Shown here one piece after another: positions 25,457 through 33,809 of a stretch of 64,000 nucleotides of DNA. The stretch is from the NCBI RefSeq assembly GCF_036227265.1, contig NZ_CP109446.1, positions 7,395,001-7,459,000 on the forward strand. The letters are read 5' to 3'. This DNA comes from Streptomyces sp. NBC_01476. GTDB lineage: Bacteria > Actinomycetota > Actinomycetes > Streptomycetales > Streptomycetaceae. Positions within the stretch are counted from its first letter, which is position 1. Every line of letters begins with the position of its first letter. The position numbers and the translations under genes were made by a program. The notes beneath the pieces were generated by a model that saw nothing but the letters and a program-made list of their open reading frames with translations, was not told the DNA's origin and searched no databases.

Positions 25457-26875
25457 ATGACGGCTCGTCACGGGATGCTGAACCGCGCGTGGCCGGTGAT
25501 CCTCCTGGTGGCGACAGGGGTGTCCCTCGGGCTGATCAGTCCTGGCGTGCACTACGACATGCTGGTGATCGCGGCGCCTTTGCTGGCGGCCGCGCTGTAC
25601 GACGTCCGGACGACGGCTGTGACCGGCGTGCTGACCGTGGTCGTGTTCGTGGTGCTGCGGCTCCCGCTGGAAGAGGACGGCAACATCACCTGGGTGTTCA
25701 AGCTCGTGCTGGTCGTCGTGGTGTGCGTGCTCAGCGTGCTGCTCAGTCATGTGCGGCTCCGGGAGGAGGAGTTGCGCCGGGTCCGCGGCACCGCCCTGCT
25801 CCTCCAGCGGAGCCTGCTGCCCCGGCACTTCCCGGACAACAGCGCGGTCGGGGTGGAGCACCGGTACGTGCCGGCGGAGTCGGCGGCCGGTCTGGGCGGT
25901 GACTGGTTCGACGTGATCCCGCTGTCCGGCGCCCGCGTCGCGCTGGTGATGGGGGACGTGGTCGGCCACGGCCCTGAGGCGGCGGCGACCATGGGCCGGC
26001 TGCGTACCGCCGTGCACACCCTGGCCGATCTCGACCTGGACCCGGACGAGGTGCTCGCCGGCGTGGACGACCTGGTGCAGCGGATGAGCCACGACCGCGA
26101 GCAGGCCGAACTGGTCGCCAGCTGCCTCTACCTGGTGTACGACCCGGTCTCACGGCGGTGCGACCTCACCAGCGCCGGGCACGCACCGCCGATCATCGTG
26201 CTGCCCGGCGGCCAGGTGTCCGTGCCGGAGCTTTCTGCGAACCCGCCCCTGGGTTTCGGTGACGCGCCCTTCGACGTCACCTCGCTCGACCTCCCCGAGG
26301 GCTCGCTGATCACGCTCTACACCGACGGCCTGCTGGGACTGCGGCACCGCGAGGCGGACGAGGCGATGCGCGAACTGGCGGCGGTGATCAGCCCCGGCGG
26401 CGGACCGCTCCAGGAGATCTGCGATCGCGTGCTCCACAGCCTCCCCGGAACGGGTGAGGACGACATCGCGCTGCTGCTTGCCAGGACCAGGGTGCTCGAC
26501 CCCCGGAACGTGCGGAGCTGGGAGTTCGCCGCCGCGCTGGAGGAAGTGCCCGCGGCGCGCGAGGCGGTGACCGGACAGCTCACCGCGTGGGGGCTGGACG
26601 AGCACGGCTTCGCCTTGGAGATGGTGGTCTGCGAACTGGTCGCCAACGCCGTCCAGCACGCTTCGGGACCGGTCGGCGTACGGCTGATCCGGGACACGTC
26701 ACTGATCTGCGAGGTCTCCGACACCAGCCACACCGCGCCGCACCTCGTGCGTGCCGACCCGATGGACGAGGGCGGGCGCGGCCTGTATCTGGTCGCCCAG
26801 CTCATGGACCGCTGGGGCACGCGGTACACGCGGAGCGGCAAGACCATCTGGGCGGCGACGTACCTCGGGTCCTGA
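25457..26875 (+). CDS. Membrane SpoIIE-type PP2C phosphatase fused to an anti-sigma-factor-like ATPase domain
   Basis: 472 residues from the ATG at 25457. Residues ~10-105 contain three to four membrane segments (VILLVATGVSLGLI, LVIAAPLLAAALY, VTGVLTVVVFVVL, LVLVVVVCVLSVLL). Residues ~120-330 are a SpoIIE/RsbU-type PP2C domain with metal-binding aspartates in GGDWFDVIPL, MGDVVGHG and LYTDGLLGLR. Residues ~340-470 are a HATPase_c domain of the RsbW type (ELVANAVQHA N-box, DEGGRGLYLV G-box). The phosphatase and kinase-like parts are antagonists in partner-switching control of sigma factors, so their fusion suggests a sensor that acts on an anti-anti-sigma protein. Such fusions are common in Streptomyces. 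The signal is unknown. Confidence 0.88.
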   Translation: MTARHGMLNRAWPVILLVATGVSLGLISPGVHYDMLVIAAPLLAAALYDVRTTAVTGVLTVVVFVVLRLPLEEDGNITWVFKLVLVVVVCVLSVLLSHVRLREEELRRVRGTALLLQRSLLPRHFPDNSAVGVEHRYVPAESAAGLGGDWFDVIPLSGARVALVMGDVVGHGPEAAATMGRLRTAVHTLADLDLDPDEVLAGVDDLVQRMSHDREQAELVASCLYLVYDPVSRRCDLTSAGHAPPIIVLPGGQVSVPELSANPPLGFGDAPFDVTSLDLPEGSLITLYTDGLLGLRHREADEAMRELAAVISPGGGPLQEICDRVLHSLPGTGEDDIALLLARTRVLDPRNVRSWEFAAALEEVPAAREAVTGQLTAWGLDEHGFALEMVVCELVANAVQHASGPVGVRLIRDTSLICEVSDTSHTAPHLVRADPMDEGGRGLYLVAQLMDRWGTRYTRSGKTIWAATYLGS

Positions 26876-26897
26876 TGCCCGCCCCGGACGGAGGAGA

Positions 26898-26925
26898 CAC
26901 CCGCGGGCCACGGGCCGCGCGGGTG
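26898..26925. terminator. Hairpin between convergent phosphatase and aldo/keto reductase genes
   Basis: CACCCGCG pairs with CGCGGGTG, continued inward by GGCC/GGCC with a one-base bulge. It lies 22 bases after the phosphatase stop and 15 bases from the reductase stop. Confidence 0.6.
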
Positions 26926-26940
26926 GTGAGCGCGCGGCGG

Positions 26941-27882
26941 TCAGCCGAGCTCGATGTCTCCCGTGCGGGTCGGGACGCTGTCCAGCGCGGCGAGCGTCGC
27001 CTTGTCGAGCGCGATCGCCCCCGCGGCGATATTCGCCCGCAGGTGCTCGGCGTTCGCGGTGCCGGGAATGAGGAGGACGTTCGGGGCGCGGTGGAGCAGC
27101 CAGGCCAGGCCGACCTGCGCGGGCGTGCAGCCCAGGGACCGCGCGGCGGCCAGGACGGCCGGCTCGTCGGTCACCTTCGGCAGGCCGGGCAGCCCGCTGC
27201 CGAGCGGGAAGTACGGCACCCAGGCGATGTTCTCGGCGGCGCAGAGGTCGAGCATCTCCTCGTCGTCGCGCCTCACCAGGCTGTAGGAGTTCTGCACGCA
27301 GGCGATGCCCGCCGGGATCGCCCGGCGCAGGATGTCCGGGCTCACGCTGCTCAGCCCGATCGCGCCGATCTTGCCCTCGTCGCGGAGCGCGACCATGACC
27401 GCGAGCTGGTCGTCGAGATCGACCAGCTGGTCGCCCTCGGCCCGCAGCCCGGGCCCGGAGTCCGTGCGGCGCAGGTTCACCAGCGGGATCGAGTCGAGAC
27501 CGAGGCTGATGAGGTTGTCCTCGACGCTCGCCCGCAGTTCCTCCGGCCGCTGCGCGAGACGCAGGTGCACCGGCCCGTCCGGGTCGGGGGTGGCACCGAC
27601 CTTGCTGACGACGAGGACACCGTCCTCCGGGCGGATCGCCTCGCGGATGACGCCGTTGACGAACCCGTCGCCGTAGAACTGGGCCGTGTCGATGTGGTCG
27701 ATGCCGGACTCGACCACGCGCCGCAGGAGGGCGACGGCCGCGGCGCGGCCGTCTTCGGCACGCAGCTGCATCGCCCCGTAGCCGATACGGGAGACGGTGC
27801 GGCCGGCGAGCAGGCCGGGGCCTCCGGGGCGCGGGGCGCCGGTGGGCGTGGGCTCGTGGGAAGAGGTACCGGTGAGGGGCAT
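26941..27882 (-). CDS. Aldo/keto reductase
   Basis: 313 residues from the ATG at 27882. It has the AKR signature: IGYGAMQLR near residue 30, ESGIDHIDTAQFYGDG with the catalytic Asp/Tyr, and VLVVSKVGATP with the catalytic Lys. The usual His of the tetrad falls at VNLRRTD, where many AKRs have LLQxH, so the His appears to be replaced by Arg. C-terminal NADPH-binding residues are present (LLIPGTANAEHLRANI). It probably reduces an aldehyde or ketone with NADPH. It is divergent from a TetR gene, and two palindromic operators lie between them. Confidence 0.87.
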   Translation of the reverse strand: MPLTGTSSHEPTPTGAPRPGGPGLLAGRTVSRIGYGAMQLRAEDGRAAAVALLRRVVESGIDHIDTAQFYGDGFVNGVIREAIRPEDGVLVVSKVGATPDPDGPVHLRLAQRPEELRASVEDNLISLGLDSIPLVNLRRTDSGPGLRAEGDQLVDLDDQLAVMVALRDEGKIGAIGLSSVSPDILRRAIPAGIACVQNSYSLVRRDDEEMLDLCAAENIAWVPYFPLGSGLPGLPKVTDEPAVLAAARSLGCTPAQVGLAWLLHRAPNVLLIPGTANAEHLRANIAAGAIALDKATLAALDSVPTRTGDIELG

Positions 27883-27910
27883 GGAGATCCCGTCCTCGTG
27901 CGACGACAGA

Positions 27911-27934
27911 GAATGCGGAGTAACCTCCGTATTC
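27911..27934. promoter_or_regulatory. TetR operator candidate in the AKR/TetR divergent promoter, site A
   Basis: CGGAG-N4-CTCCG flanked by GAAT on the left and ATTC on the right (one base between in each arm) forms a long imperfect palindrome. It is 29 bases upstream of the aldo/keto reductase start. Confidence 0.65.
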
Positions 27935-27947
27935 CGACTGTAGCACC

Positions 27948-27965
27948 AACGGAGGTGCCTCCGTT
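27948..27965. promoter_or_regulatory. TetR operator candidate, site B, overlapping the ribosome-binding site
   Basis: AACGGAGGTGCCTCCGTT is a palindrome with perfect 8-bp arms and a 2-base centre. Its left arm contains GGAGG, which sits 10 bases from the TTG start of the TetR gene. The core CGGAGG/CCTCCG is shared with site A. Confidence 0.7.
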
Positions 27966-28592
27966 TTGAATCCGACCGAACCCGCGACCCCCGGCGTCCC
28001 GGCCGGCCCGCCCACCGGTGCCGACCGGCCGGCCCGCGCCGATGTGCGGCGCAACCGCGAGAAGCTGCTCGCCGCCGCACGCGCCGCCTTCACGGCTGCC
28101 GACGACCGGGTGGCGCTCGAATCCATCGCCCGCGACGCCGGCGTCGGCATCGGCACGCTCTACCGCCACTTCCCCACCCGCGAGGCGCTCGTCGAGGCGG
28201 TCTACGCCGCCGAACTCGACGACGTCGCCACGAGCGCCCCCGCCCTGCTCGCCGAACTCCCGCCCGACGCCGCGCTGCGCGCGTGGATGGACCGCTACGC
28301 GGCGTTCGTCGAGACCAAGCGCGGCATGATCGACACCCTCCGGGCCGGCTGGGCATCAGGGAGCATGGCGACACCGACCACGCGGGAGCGCGTCACCGCC
28401 GCGATCACCACGATCGTCGCGGCGGGAGCGCGGTCGGGTTCGCTGCGCGCGGACGTCGACCCCGAGGACGTCACCGCGATGCTGCTCGGCGTCTTCCTCT
28501 CCACGGCGGCCAGCGACACCCCGGAACGGACCCGCCGGCTCCTCGACCTCGTCGTCGACGCGCTGCGTCCGGCGGCCGGCCGGGAGGAGTAG
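27966..28592 (+). CDS. TetR-family repressor, divergent from the aldo/keto reductase
   Basis: 208 residues from a TTG at 27966, supported by GGAGG ten bases upstream; no ATG or GTG with a better site exists before the DNA-binding domain. Residues ~25-75 are the helix-turn-helix part (REKLLAAARAAFTAADDRVA, DAGVGIGTLYRHFPTREAL). The C-terminal domain resembles SbtR-type TetR C-terminal regions (AFVETKRGMIDTLRAGW). It probably represses itself and the divergent reductase gene through the two palindromes in the 83-base gap. The inducer is unknown. Confidence 0.88.
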   Translation: MNPTEPATPGVPAGPPTGADRPARADVRRNREKLLAAARAAFTAADDRVALESIARDAGVGIGTLYRHFPTREALVEAVYAAELDDVATSAPALLAELPPDAALRAWMDRYAAFVETKRGMIDTLRAGWASGSMATPTTRERVTAAITTIVAAGARSGSLRADVDPEDVTAMLLGVFLSTAASDTPERTRRLLDLVVDALRPAAGREE

Positions 28593-29287
28593 GAACCCGG
28601 GCTCGGCCCGGCGGCCCGCACCGCGAGGTCCAACCGGCCCGCAGCTGAGCGGAGTTGCGGGTTCCTTCGTCCGGCGGTGGTTCACCGCCGCCTGACCCAC
28701 CGTCAGATCTGCCCGCAACTCGACCGGTTGACCGCCTTCGAACGCCAGCTGGCCGCTGGCGGCGTCGAGTTGGTTTGGCCGCAGGAGGTCGGGGCACGGA
28801 AGCGGTACTACTGAGCGGAGTCTCCCACCGGAGGCGGCACGGACCCGCGGCGGGCCAGGGGCATACGGCGGCTTGCGGCGCCGCGGTCGCCTGCCGCCGG
28901 ACGCCGCGCAGTCGCCGGCTCCGGTGCAGAGCCTTCTGCCGGAGGCGGCGCGGACCCGCGCCGGGGCAGTCCGGCCGGTGTGCGGCTGCGCAGGCGTCGC
29001 CCGCCGGACGGCAGAGAAGTCGCTTGCCAGGTTGCCGGCCCCTGCCCGTCGCGCGGGCAAGGTGCCTCCGCCCCCGGGACCCATTGCTACCGGCCGGCTT
29101 ACGGCGCCGCGGTCGCTGCCCGCCCGCCGGTCGCGTGGTCCCTGGCCGGGGCACCGGCCCCCGCCCCCGTCCCGCCGGTCTCCGGGAAGCGCACCCCCCC
29201 GTCCACGCGGTGGGGCCGGTTGGGGGGTCGGGCATACTCGGGGCCTGCGGGGTGCGTCGGCGCTTCGGGAGCAGTGGGAGGTGCGCG
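28593..29287. other. Gene-poor 695-base stretch with decayed repeats
   Basis: No intact gene. On the plus strand a frame ending at 28814 reads DRLTAFERQLAAGGVELVWP then QEVGARKRYY and stop, resembling the middle of a VOC/glyoxalase protein, so it may be a fragment (low certainty). From 28828 to 29120 two degenerate direct-repeat families occur: CCGGAGGCGGC-A/G-CGGACCCG at 28828 and 28939, and CGGCTTGCGGCGCCGCGGTC at 28869 with a near copy at 29095. They could be eroded duplications. Confidence 0.4.
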
Positions 29288-30292
29288 ATGGTGTCTGCGG
29301 CGGGGGCGGAGCCCCGGAGAGTCACGATCCATGACGTCGCCCGGTCCGCCGGGGTGTCCCGGCAGACCGTGTCGCGGGCGCTGAACGGCAAGGACGAGAT
29401 CGAGGTCTCCACCAAGCAGCGCGTGCTCGACGCCGCCCGCGAGCTCGGCTACCGGCCGAGCCGGTTCGCCCGCGGTCTGGTCCGGCAGGACACCACCACC
29501 ATCGGGCTGGTGATCCCCGACCTGCTCAACCCGTTCTTCACCGAGGTCGCCGCCTCGGCCCTGGAGGCGGCGCGGGCCCGCGGCTGGCACGTGGTCGTAT
29601 ACGACACCGCGGACCGGGCCGCGGAGGAGATCGGCACCCTCCAGGTGGTCGGCTCCCAGGTGGACGCCGTCGTCGGCTACTTCAGCTGCTCCGAGGACGA
29701 GCTCGACCAGTACACCCGCGGCATGCCCCTCGTGCTCATCGGCCGCGAGCACCGCATGGCGCGGTTCAGCTCGATCCGGATCGACGGCGAGGCCGGTGTC
29801 CACGCGGCGGTCGCGTACCTCGTCGGGCAGGGCCACACCCGGATCGGCATGCTCGACCACGCCGGCCGCGCCGAGCCGAGCATGCGGCGCGACTGGTTCA
29901 CCGCCGCCGCGGCGGCGCACGGCGTCGACGCCGGCCTGGTGGCCGGCGCGGCCCAGTCGGCCGACGGCGGCGGAGCCGGTCTGCGGGCCCTGCTCGCCGC
30001 CCATCCGGACGTCACCGCGATCTTCACCTTCAACGACATCGTCGCGATCGGCGCGCTGCGTGAGGCCCGCCGGCTCGGCAGGAGCGTACCGGGCGACCTC
30101 GCGGTGATCGGCTTCGACGGTCTGCAGCTCGGCGCGCTGGTCGAACCCCCGCTCTCCAGCGTCGCGCTCGACACCCGCAGGCTCGGCGTACTCGCCATCG
30201 ACCAGGTCGGACGGCTGCTGACCGGCGTCGATCCGCTGGAACCGGACGATCTGGTGGTCCGGGCGGAGCTGCGGCTGGGCGGGTCCGCTTAA
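29288..30292 (+). CDS. LacI-family transcriptional regulator
   Basis: 334 residues from the ATG at 29288, with GGGAGGTG upstream. Residues ~12-65 are the LacI helix-turn-helix and hinge (VTIHDVARSAGVSRQTVSRA, LNGKDEIEVSTKQRVLDAA). The rest is a periplasmic-binding-protein-like ligand domain (TIGLVIPDLLNPFFTEVA, FSSIRIDGEAGVHAAVAYL, VIGFDGLQLGALVEPPLSSV). It lies directly upstream of the sugar ABC transporter operon on the same strand and is the obvious repressor for the palindromes at 30373-30396. The inducer is likely a sugar released by the mannosidase or galactosidase encoded downstream. Confidence 0.92.
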   Translation: MVSAAGAEPRRVTIHDVARSAGVSRQTVSRALNGKDEIEVSTKQRVLDAARELGYRPSRFARGLVRQDTTTIGLVIPDLLNPFFTEVAASALEAARARGWHVVVYDTADRAAEEIGTLQVVGSQVDAVVGYFSCSEDELDQYTRGMPLVLIGREHRMARFSSIRIDGEAGVHAAVAYLVGQGHTRIGMLDHAGRAEPSMRRDWFTAAAAAHGVDAGLVAGAAQSADGGGAGLRALLAAHPDVTAIFTFNDIVAIGALREARRLGRSVPGDLAVIGFDGLQLGALVEPPLSSVALDTRRLGVLAIDQVGRLLTGVDPLEPDDLVVRAELRLGGSA

Positions 30293-30322
30293 CCTGCCGG
30301 ACTTCTGATTGACCCGTATGTC

Positions 30323-30353
30323 TTGACATTCGACCGTGCGGCAGCGCAAACTT
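30323..30353 (+). promoter_or_regulatory. Promoter of the sugar ABC operon
   Basis: A consensus TTGACA (30323-30328) is followed after 19 bases by AAACTT, or after 18 by CAAACT, as the -10. It precedes the operator by about 20 bases. The -10 is weak, but the -35 is perfect. Confidence 0.55.
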
Positions 30354-30372
30354 CCGAAAAATTCACGAGCTT

Positions 30373-30396
30373 CCGTGAACGTTCACGGGAGCGCTC
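30373..30396. promoter_or_regulatory. LacI-type operator
   Basis: CCGTGAACGTTCACGG (30373-30388) is a perfect 16-bp palindrome with the central CG typical of LacI-family sites. It is followed at once by GAGCGCTC (30389-30396), another palindrome. Both lie just downstream of the promoter, so bound repressor would act as a roadblock. Confidence 0.75.
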
Positions 30397-30556
30397 ACGG
30401 GAACGGGATGTGCCACTCCCGCCACGGTGTTCGGGGCTTGGTCCGACGCCGTTGCGCAGGTGCCCATACAAGGGCATTCCAACCAGAAGGCATCCTGCCT
30501 TGAGGTGTCAACGTCGACCCGTCCAGCACTGGAGCTGGACGCTCTGGAAGGAAACC

Positions 30557-31891
30557 ATGAGAAACACCGCCTCGCGCGTCCGCCTCGCTGCCGCCGCCGC
30601 GGCAGCAAGCATCCTCGTGCTCGCCGGGTGCTCGTCGTCCGACCACTCGGGCAGCTCCTCGGCTGCGTCCTGCGAGCCCGCGAAGGGCAAGGTCACCCTC
30701 CAGTACTGGAACACCGTTCCGGGCATGGACAAGGTCGTCGACGTGTGGAACAAGCAGAACCCGGACATCCAGGTTCAGATAAAGAACATCTCCAACGACC
30801 AGTACGGCACGATCAGCAACGCCCTCAAGGCGGGCAAGGCCCCGGACCTCGCCCAGGTCGGCTACGACGAACTGCCCAACCTGCGCACCCAGAACGCCTT
30901 CGTGGACGCCTCGGCCTGTTCCGCGGCCACCGCCGCCAAGTCGAAGTTCGTGCCGTGGACCTGGTCCCAGACCAGCTTCGGCGGCACCGGCGTGTTCGCC
31001 TTCCCGCAGGACACCGGCCCGATGGCCCTCTACGTGCGCAGCGACCTCTTCAAGCAGCACGGCCTCACGGTCCCCACCACCTGGGACGAGTACGCGGCGG
31101 ACGCGCAGAAGCTGCACACCGCGGACCCCAAGCTCACCATGACGTTCTTCGACCCGAACAACGCCGAGTGGTTCAACGGCCTGCTCTGGCAGAACAGCGC
31201 CGAGATGTACTCGTACTCCGGCGACAAGTGGCACGTCAGCATCGAGTCCGACCAGAGCAAGCAGGTCGCCGACTACTGGCAGAAGCTGATCGACGACAAG
31301 CTCGTCCGCACCGACCTCGCCAACGGCTCGACCCAGATGTACGCGGCGTACCAGAAGAACCAGATCGCCAGCTACGTCGGCGCGGCCTGGGGCTACAGCA
31401 TGTTCCGCGACAACCTGCCCAGCCAGGCCGGCAAGTGGTCGATCGTCCCGATGCCGACGTGGGGCAGCAGCGCCGCCTCCGGTGACTGGGGCGGGTCCAC
31501 CGTCGCGTTCATGAAGGGCAGCAAGAACCTCTACGAGTCGGTCAAGTTCAACACCTGGCTGAACACCGACCCGCAGGCCCTCGCGCTGGAGAACAAGCTG
31601 GGCGGCCTCTACTCGGCGGCCACCGCCGGCACCCAGCTGCCCGCGCTCTCGCAGGGCGTGCCGTACTACAACAACGAGAAGATCTTCGACGTCTTCGCCG
31701 AGTCGTCCAAGAACATCGACACGAGCTTCTCCTGGGGCCCCACCCAGAAGACGGTGAACCTGAGCCTGCAGGACGCGATGGCCAAGGCGGCAGCCGGTGA
31801 CGGCACGCTCAGCGACGCGCTCTCCACCGCCCAGGCGACGGCGCTGAAGTCGATGAAGGATCTCGCGATCCCGGCCGAGGCAGGCAAGTGA
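30557..31891 (+). CDS. Sugar ABC transporter substrate-binding lipoprotein
   Basis: 444 residues from the ATG at 30557, with GGAAGGAAA upstream. It has a lipoprotein signal peptide with the lipobox LVLAGC (Cys25). The mature protein is an extracellular solute-binding protein of family 1 (VTLQYWNTVPGMDKVVDVWN; GKAPDLAQVGYDELPNL; PQDTGPMALYVRSDLF; WGGSTVAFMKGSKN). It captures an oligosaccharide and delivers it to the two permeases that follow. The promoter has a LacI-type operator. Given the linked alpha-mannosidase and beta-galactosidase, the ligand may be a manno- or galacto-oligosaccharide. This is inference from neighbours. Confidence 0.93.
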   Translation: MRNTASRVRLAAAAAAASILVLAGCSSSDHSGSSSAASCEPAKGKVTLQYWNTVPGMDKVVDVWNKQNPDIQVQIKNISNDQYGTISNALKAGKAPDLAQVGYDELPNLRTQNAFVDASACSAATAAKSKFVPWTWSQTSFGGTGVFAFPQDTGPMALYVRSDLFKQHGLTVPTTWDEYAADAQKLHTADPKLTMTFFDPNNAEWFNGLLWQNSAEMYSYSGDKWHVSIESDQSKQVADYWQKLIDDKLVRTDLANGSTQMYAAYQKNQIASYVGAAWGYSMFRDNLPSQAGKWSIVPMPTWGSSAASGDWGGSTVAFMKGSKNLYESVKFNTWLNTDPQALALENKLGGLYSAATAGTQLPALSQGVPYYNNEKIFDVFAESSKNIDTSFSWGPTQKTVNLSLQDAMAKAAAGDGTLSDALSTAQATALKSMKDLAIPAEAGK

Positions 31892-31898
31892 TCGCAGC

Positions 31899-32849
31899 AT
31901 GACTGACACCGAAACCCGCGTGGCGCGGGTGGCGGCGCCCCGAGAGTCCCGCCGCCGCCGTCCAGGCGGCGGCGGGCCCCGGGCGGGCACCATCGTCGCG
32001 TTCCTGACCCCGTTCTTCCTCCCGTTCGTGCTCTTCTACCTGGTGCCGGTCGGCTACGCGATCTGGCAGAGCTTCCGGGTCGTGCGCCGCAGCGGCGGCC
32101 AGTACGGCACCTCCTACACGACCTGGGGCGGCTTCGAGCAGTACGGGCAGGTTTTCCAGAACTCCGAGTTCTGGTCCAGCATCGAGCGCATCGGGCTCTT
32201 CGGCATCGTGCAGGTGCCGGTCATGCTCTTCGTGGCGCTGATCATGGCGCTGCTGCTCGACACCCCGCTGCTGAAGATCAAGGCGTTCTTCCGCATCTCG
32301 GCGTTCATGCCCTACGCCGTGCCGGGTGTCATCGCCGCGATCATGTGGTCGTACCTCTACTCCCCGCAGCTCAGCCCGGTGGTTGACCTGCTTCAGGGGA
32401 TCGGGCTGCACCCCGACTTCCTCGGCCCTGGCGCCGTGCTCTGGTCCGCGGCGAACGTCTCCACCTGGCTGTGGACCGGCTACAACATGCTGATCATGTA
32501 CTCGGCGCTGCAGTCGATCCCGCAGGAGATCTACGAGGCAGCCAAGCTCGACGGCGCCGGCAACTGGGCGATCGCGTGGCAGATCAAGGTCCCGATCATC
32601 GCTCCGTCGATCGTCCTCACCACGGTCTTCTCGATCATCGGCACGCTCCAGCTCTACGCCGAGCCGGCCGTACTGCGCCAGATCTCCTCGAACATCTCCA
32701 GCACGTTCACCCCGAACATGCTCGCGTACGCGGTGGCCTCCGGGAACAACTACCAGCAGGCAGCGGCGATCTCCGTGGTCATCGCCCTCATCACCTTCGT
32801 CCTGAGCTTCGGGTTCATGCGACTGACCTCGAAGAGGGCCGGACTGTGA
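31899..32849 (+). CDS. Sugar ABC transporter permease, MalF type
   Basis: 316 residues; start ATG is 7 bases after the binding-protein stop. It has a short cytoplasmic N-terminus and six predicted membrane segments, beginning FLTPFFLPFVLFYLVPVGYA. The EAA loop that docks the ATPase is seen as EIYEAAKLDGAGNWAIAWQI. It forms the channel with the next permease. No ATPase gene is in the operon, as is common in Streptomyces, where one shared MsiK-type ATPase serves many sugar importers. Its stop overlaps the next start (GTGA). Confidence 0.92.
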   Translation: MTDTETRVARVAAPRESRRRRPGGGGPRAGTIVAFLTPFFLPFVLFYLVPVGYAIWQSFRVVRRSGGQYGTSYTTWGGFEQYGQVFQNSEFWSSIERIGLFGIVQVPVMLFVALIMALLLDTPLLKIKAFFRISAFMPYAVPGVIAAIMWSYLYSPQLSPVVDLLQGIGLHPDFLGPGAVLWSAANVSTWLWTGYNMLIMYSALQSIPQEIYEAAKLDGAGNWAIAWQIKVPIIAPSIVLTTVFSIIGTLQLYAEPAVLRQISSNISSTFTPNMLAYAVASGNNYQQAAAISVVIALITFVLSFGFMRLTSKRAGL

Positions 32850-33718
32850 GCAACCTGACGGTGAGCAACAAGCCCGCCATACGTGAGAGCCGTGTCAGCC
32901 GTACGGCGGTCATGGCGCTGATGCTGCTGCTGACGATCTACTTCCTGCTGCCGGTCTACTTCCTGATCGTCGCGGCGACGAAACCGCAGGGCGACCTGGC
33001 CGCCACCAACGGGCTGGCGTTCTCGCACTTCAACCTCTTCAGCAATCTGCACACCCTGTTCACCCGCAACGACGGCATCTTCCTGAAGTGGGCCCTGAAC
33101 AGCGTCATTTACGCGGTGCTCGGCGCGGCGGTGGGCACCTTGATCTCCGCGCTGTGCGGCTACGCGCTCGCCAAGTTCAGGTTCAAGGGCCGCGAGTTCC
33201 TCTTCTCCGTGGTCCTCGGCGGGGTCCTGGTGCCCACCACGGCGCTGGCGCTCCCGCTGTTCCTGCTCTTCTCGGCGACCGGGCTCGTCAACACCTACTT
33301 CGCGGTATTCCTGCCGAGCATCGTCAGCCCGTTCGGCGTCTACCTGGCCCGGATCTTCGCCGCCGCGGCCGTCCCCGAGGAACTCCTGGAGTCGGCCCGG
33401 CTGGACGGCGCCGGCGAGTTCCGTACCTTCTTCTCGGTGTCGTCGCGGCTGATGGCGCCGTCACTGGTGACCATCTTCCTCTTCCAGTTCGTCGCGATCT
33501 GGAACAACTTCTTCCTGCCCATGGTGATGCTGCAGAAGGAGTCGCTCTTCCCGGTCACGCTCGGGCTCTACGAGTGGAACGGCCAGACCGCCCGGGCCCC
33601 GCTGCTGCAGGAATCGGTGATCACCGGCTCGCTGGTCTCGATCGTGCCCGTGATCATCGTCTTCATCCTGCTGCAGCGGTTCTGGCGCACCGGGCTCGCC
33701 TCCGGCTCGCTGAAGTGA
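32846..33718 (+). CDS. Sugar ABC transporter permease, MalG type
   Basis: 290 residues from a GTG at 32846 that overlaps the previous stop by 4 bases, so translation is coupled. Six membrane segments are predicted, from ALMLLLTIYFLLPVYFLIVA to IVPVIIVFILLQRFW. The EAA motif reads ELLESARLDGAGEFRTFFSV. It pairs with the preceding permease in the membrane. The operon continues after a 91-base gap with the alpha-mannosidase gene. Confidence 0.92.
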   Translation: MSNLTVSNKPAIRESRVSRTAVMALMLLLTIYFLLPVYFLIVAATKPQGDLAATNGLAFSHFNLFSNLHTLFTRNDGIFLKWALNSVIYAVLGAAVGTLISALCGYALAKFRFKGREFLFSVVLGGVLVPTTALALPLFLLFSATGLVNTYFAVFLPSIVSPFGVYLARIFAAAAVPEELLESARLDGAGEFRTFFSVSSRLMAPSLVTIFLFQFVAIWNNFFLPMVMLQKESLFPVTLGLYEWNGQTARAPLLQESVITGSLVSIVPVIIVFILLQRFWRTGLASGSLK

Positions 33719-33720
33719 CG

Positions 33721-33752
33721 CCGTAGCCCCGGCGCCCCGTAGCCCCGGCACC
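33721..33752. repeat. 16-bp tandem duplication between permease and mannosidase genes
   Basis: CCGTAGCCCCGGCGCC (33721-33736) is followed directly by a copy with one change (33737-33752). No function is evident. Confidence 0.75.
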
Positions 33753-33809
33753 CCCGCCCACCTGCCCTCCCGCCCCCTATGCCACCCGCCGACAGAAGGT
33801 CGCTGACCC

